7,610 nucleotides of DNA from an uncultured Massilia sp. (GTDB taxonomy: Bacteria > Pseudomonadota > Gammaproteobacteria > Burkholderiales > Burkholderiaceae), in assembly GCA_946886065.1 (NCBI GenBank), contig CAMPHU010000222.1, positions 1 to 7,610 on the forward strand, in the 5' to 3' direction. Below, piece by piece: positions 7,402-7,610 of the stretch. The translations under genes were made by a program, and so were the position numbers. Position 1 is the stretch's first letter; each line of letters begins with the position of its first letter. The notes below the pieces were generated by a model. It made no database searches, was not told the origin of the DNA, and worked only from the letters and a program-made list of their open reading frames with translations.

Positions 7402-7427
7402 ACAATCCGGTCATCCTCGGCTATAAT
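7399..7427 (+). promoter_or_regulatory. Candidate promoter toward tRNA-Arg
   Basis: A perfect -10 box TATAAT lies at 7422-7427. With 17-base spacing the -35 position reads CGAACA (7399-7404), matching TTGACA only in its last three bases. Transcription would start near 7434, about 100 bases before the mature tRNA, with a terminator-like hairpin between. The box could belong to the tRNA or to a short leader RNA. Confidence 0.45.
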
Positions 7428-7475
7428 TGCGCTCGGTTCACGGTACCGGCCCGTTCGCGGGGTCCGCCCGCCGGA

Positions 7476-7501
7476 CTGCAGGCCTCGTCCTGCGGCTTTT
7501 T
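7476..7501 (+). terminator. Terminator-like hairpin upstream of tRNA-Arg
   Basis: CTGCAGG (7476-7482) pairs with CCTGCGG (7489-7495) through seven pairs including one G-U, around a six-base loop. A C and five T follow (7497-7501). This is the form of a short rho-independent terminator on the plus strand, yet it lies 33 bases before the tRNA and downstream of the TATAAT box. It may be partial (attenuating), may end a separate short RNA, or may be fortuitous. Confidence 0.4.
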
Positions 7502-7534
7502 GCCACTGCGCTGTTTCACCGCAGCGTGAGCGTC

Positions 7535-7609
7535 CTCCCCGTAGCACAATGGATAGTGCACATGCCTCCTAAGCGTGGGATACTGGTTCGATTCCAGTCG
7601 GGGGGACCA
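7535..7609 (+). tRNA. tRNA-Arg (anticodon CCU)
   Basis: A complete 75-base cloverleaf reads AGG codons. The acceptor stem is CTCCCCG (7535-7541) with CGGGGGG (7599-7605), containing one U-G pair. U8 and A9 follow, then D stem GCAC/GTGC with loop AATGGATA. The anticodon stem CATGC/GCGTG encloses loop CTCCTAA, giving anticodon CCU at 7568-7570. A four-base variable loop and T stem ACTGG/CCAGT with loop TTCGATT follow. The discriminator is A7606 and the CCA end is encoded (7607-7609). A20 in the D loop and A73 agree with arginine identity elements. The first pair is C-G, whereas most tRNAs begin with G. Confidence 0.96.
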
Positions 7610-7610
7610 A

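Larger units (their letters stand above)
7299..7534. other. Divergent intergenic region between uup and tRNA-Arg
   Basis: This 236-base region separates uup (leftward) from the tRNA (rightward). It holds one candidate promoter in each direction with overlapping -35 boxes, a terminator-like hairpin with a five-T run (7476-7501), and a second hairpin close to the tRNA: five paired bases from 7506-7510 with 7520-7524. No credible protein-coding sequence is seen. Confidence 0.5.

Noticed and set aside
7533..7607. Alternative tRNA acceptor register pairing GTCCTCC with GGGGGAC
   Set aside because: It would replace the invariant U8 by C and lose the encoded CCA; the 7535 register keeps both.
1..7610. 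Mobile element, CRISPR array, toxin-antitoxin or defence genes
   Set aside because: No transposase or integrase motifs, no regularly spaced repeats, and nearly all coding capacity is taken by six recognised genes.

Overview
The window is about 65% G+C in its genes and looks chromosomal. The likely source is a betaproteobacterium of the Burkholderiales, probably Oxalobacteraceae (Massilia/Duganella-like). This rests on an EpsL-type outer-membrane barrel beside a CAAX-protease-related membrane protein, a pairing typical of exosortase/PEP-CTERM polysaccharide loci in that group, and on base composition. The genus is an inference. No mobile element, CRISPR array or rRNA is visible.

Layout. All six protein genes are on the minus strand, so transcription runs from high to low coordinates. 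At the right edge a tRNA-Arg(CCU) gene lies on the plus strand (7535-7609). Its upstream region is shared with the divergent gene uup (7298-5370), a duplicated ABC-F ATPase. After uup come three closely spaced genes with gaps of 44, 36 and 30 bases: a CPBP/CAAX-type intramembrane metalloprotease (5325-4597), an EpsL-like outer-membrane beta-barrel (4560-3346) and a WcaJ-type polyprenyl-phosphate sugar phosphotransferase (3315-1933). A 308-base, relatively AT-rich intergenic region (1625-1932) follows, with inverted repeats and a plausible promoter. It leads into gmd (GDP-mannose 4,6-dehydratase, 1624-509) and fcl (GDP-L-fucose synthase, starting at 506 and cut by the window edge).

How the genes work together. 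Gmd and Fcl convert GDP-D-mannose to GDP-L-fucose, a sugar donor for a fucose-containing surface polysaccharide. The WcaJ-type enzyme starts each repeat unit by loading the first sugar phosphate onto undecaprenyl phosphate. The EpsL-like protein is predicted to sit in the outer membrane at the export end. The CPBP protein is an inner-membrane protease of unknown substrate that accompanies such loci. The window is therefore one edge of an exopolysaccharide cluster, bordered by housekeeping genes (uup, tRNA-Arg). The glycosyltransferases, flippase/polymerase and any exosortase would lie outside it, probably to the left.

I see no clearly new system. The points most worth a second look are the orphan CPBP protease, the palindrome-bearing regulatory region before gmd, and the terminator-like hairpin between a consensus -10 box and the tRNA.
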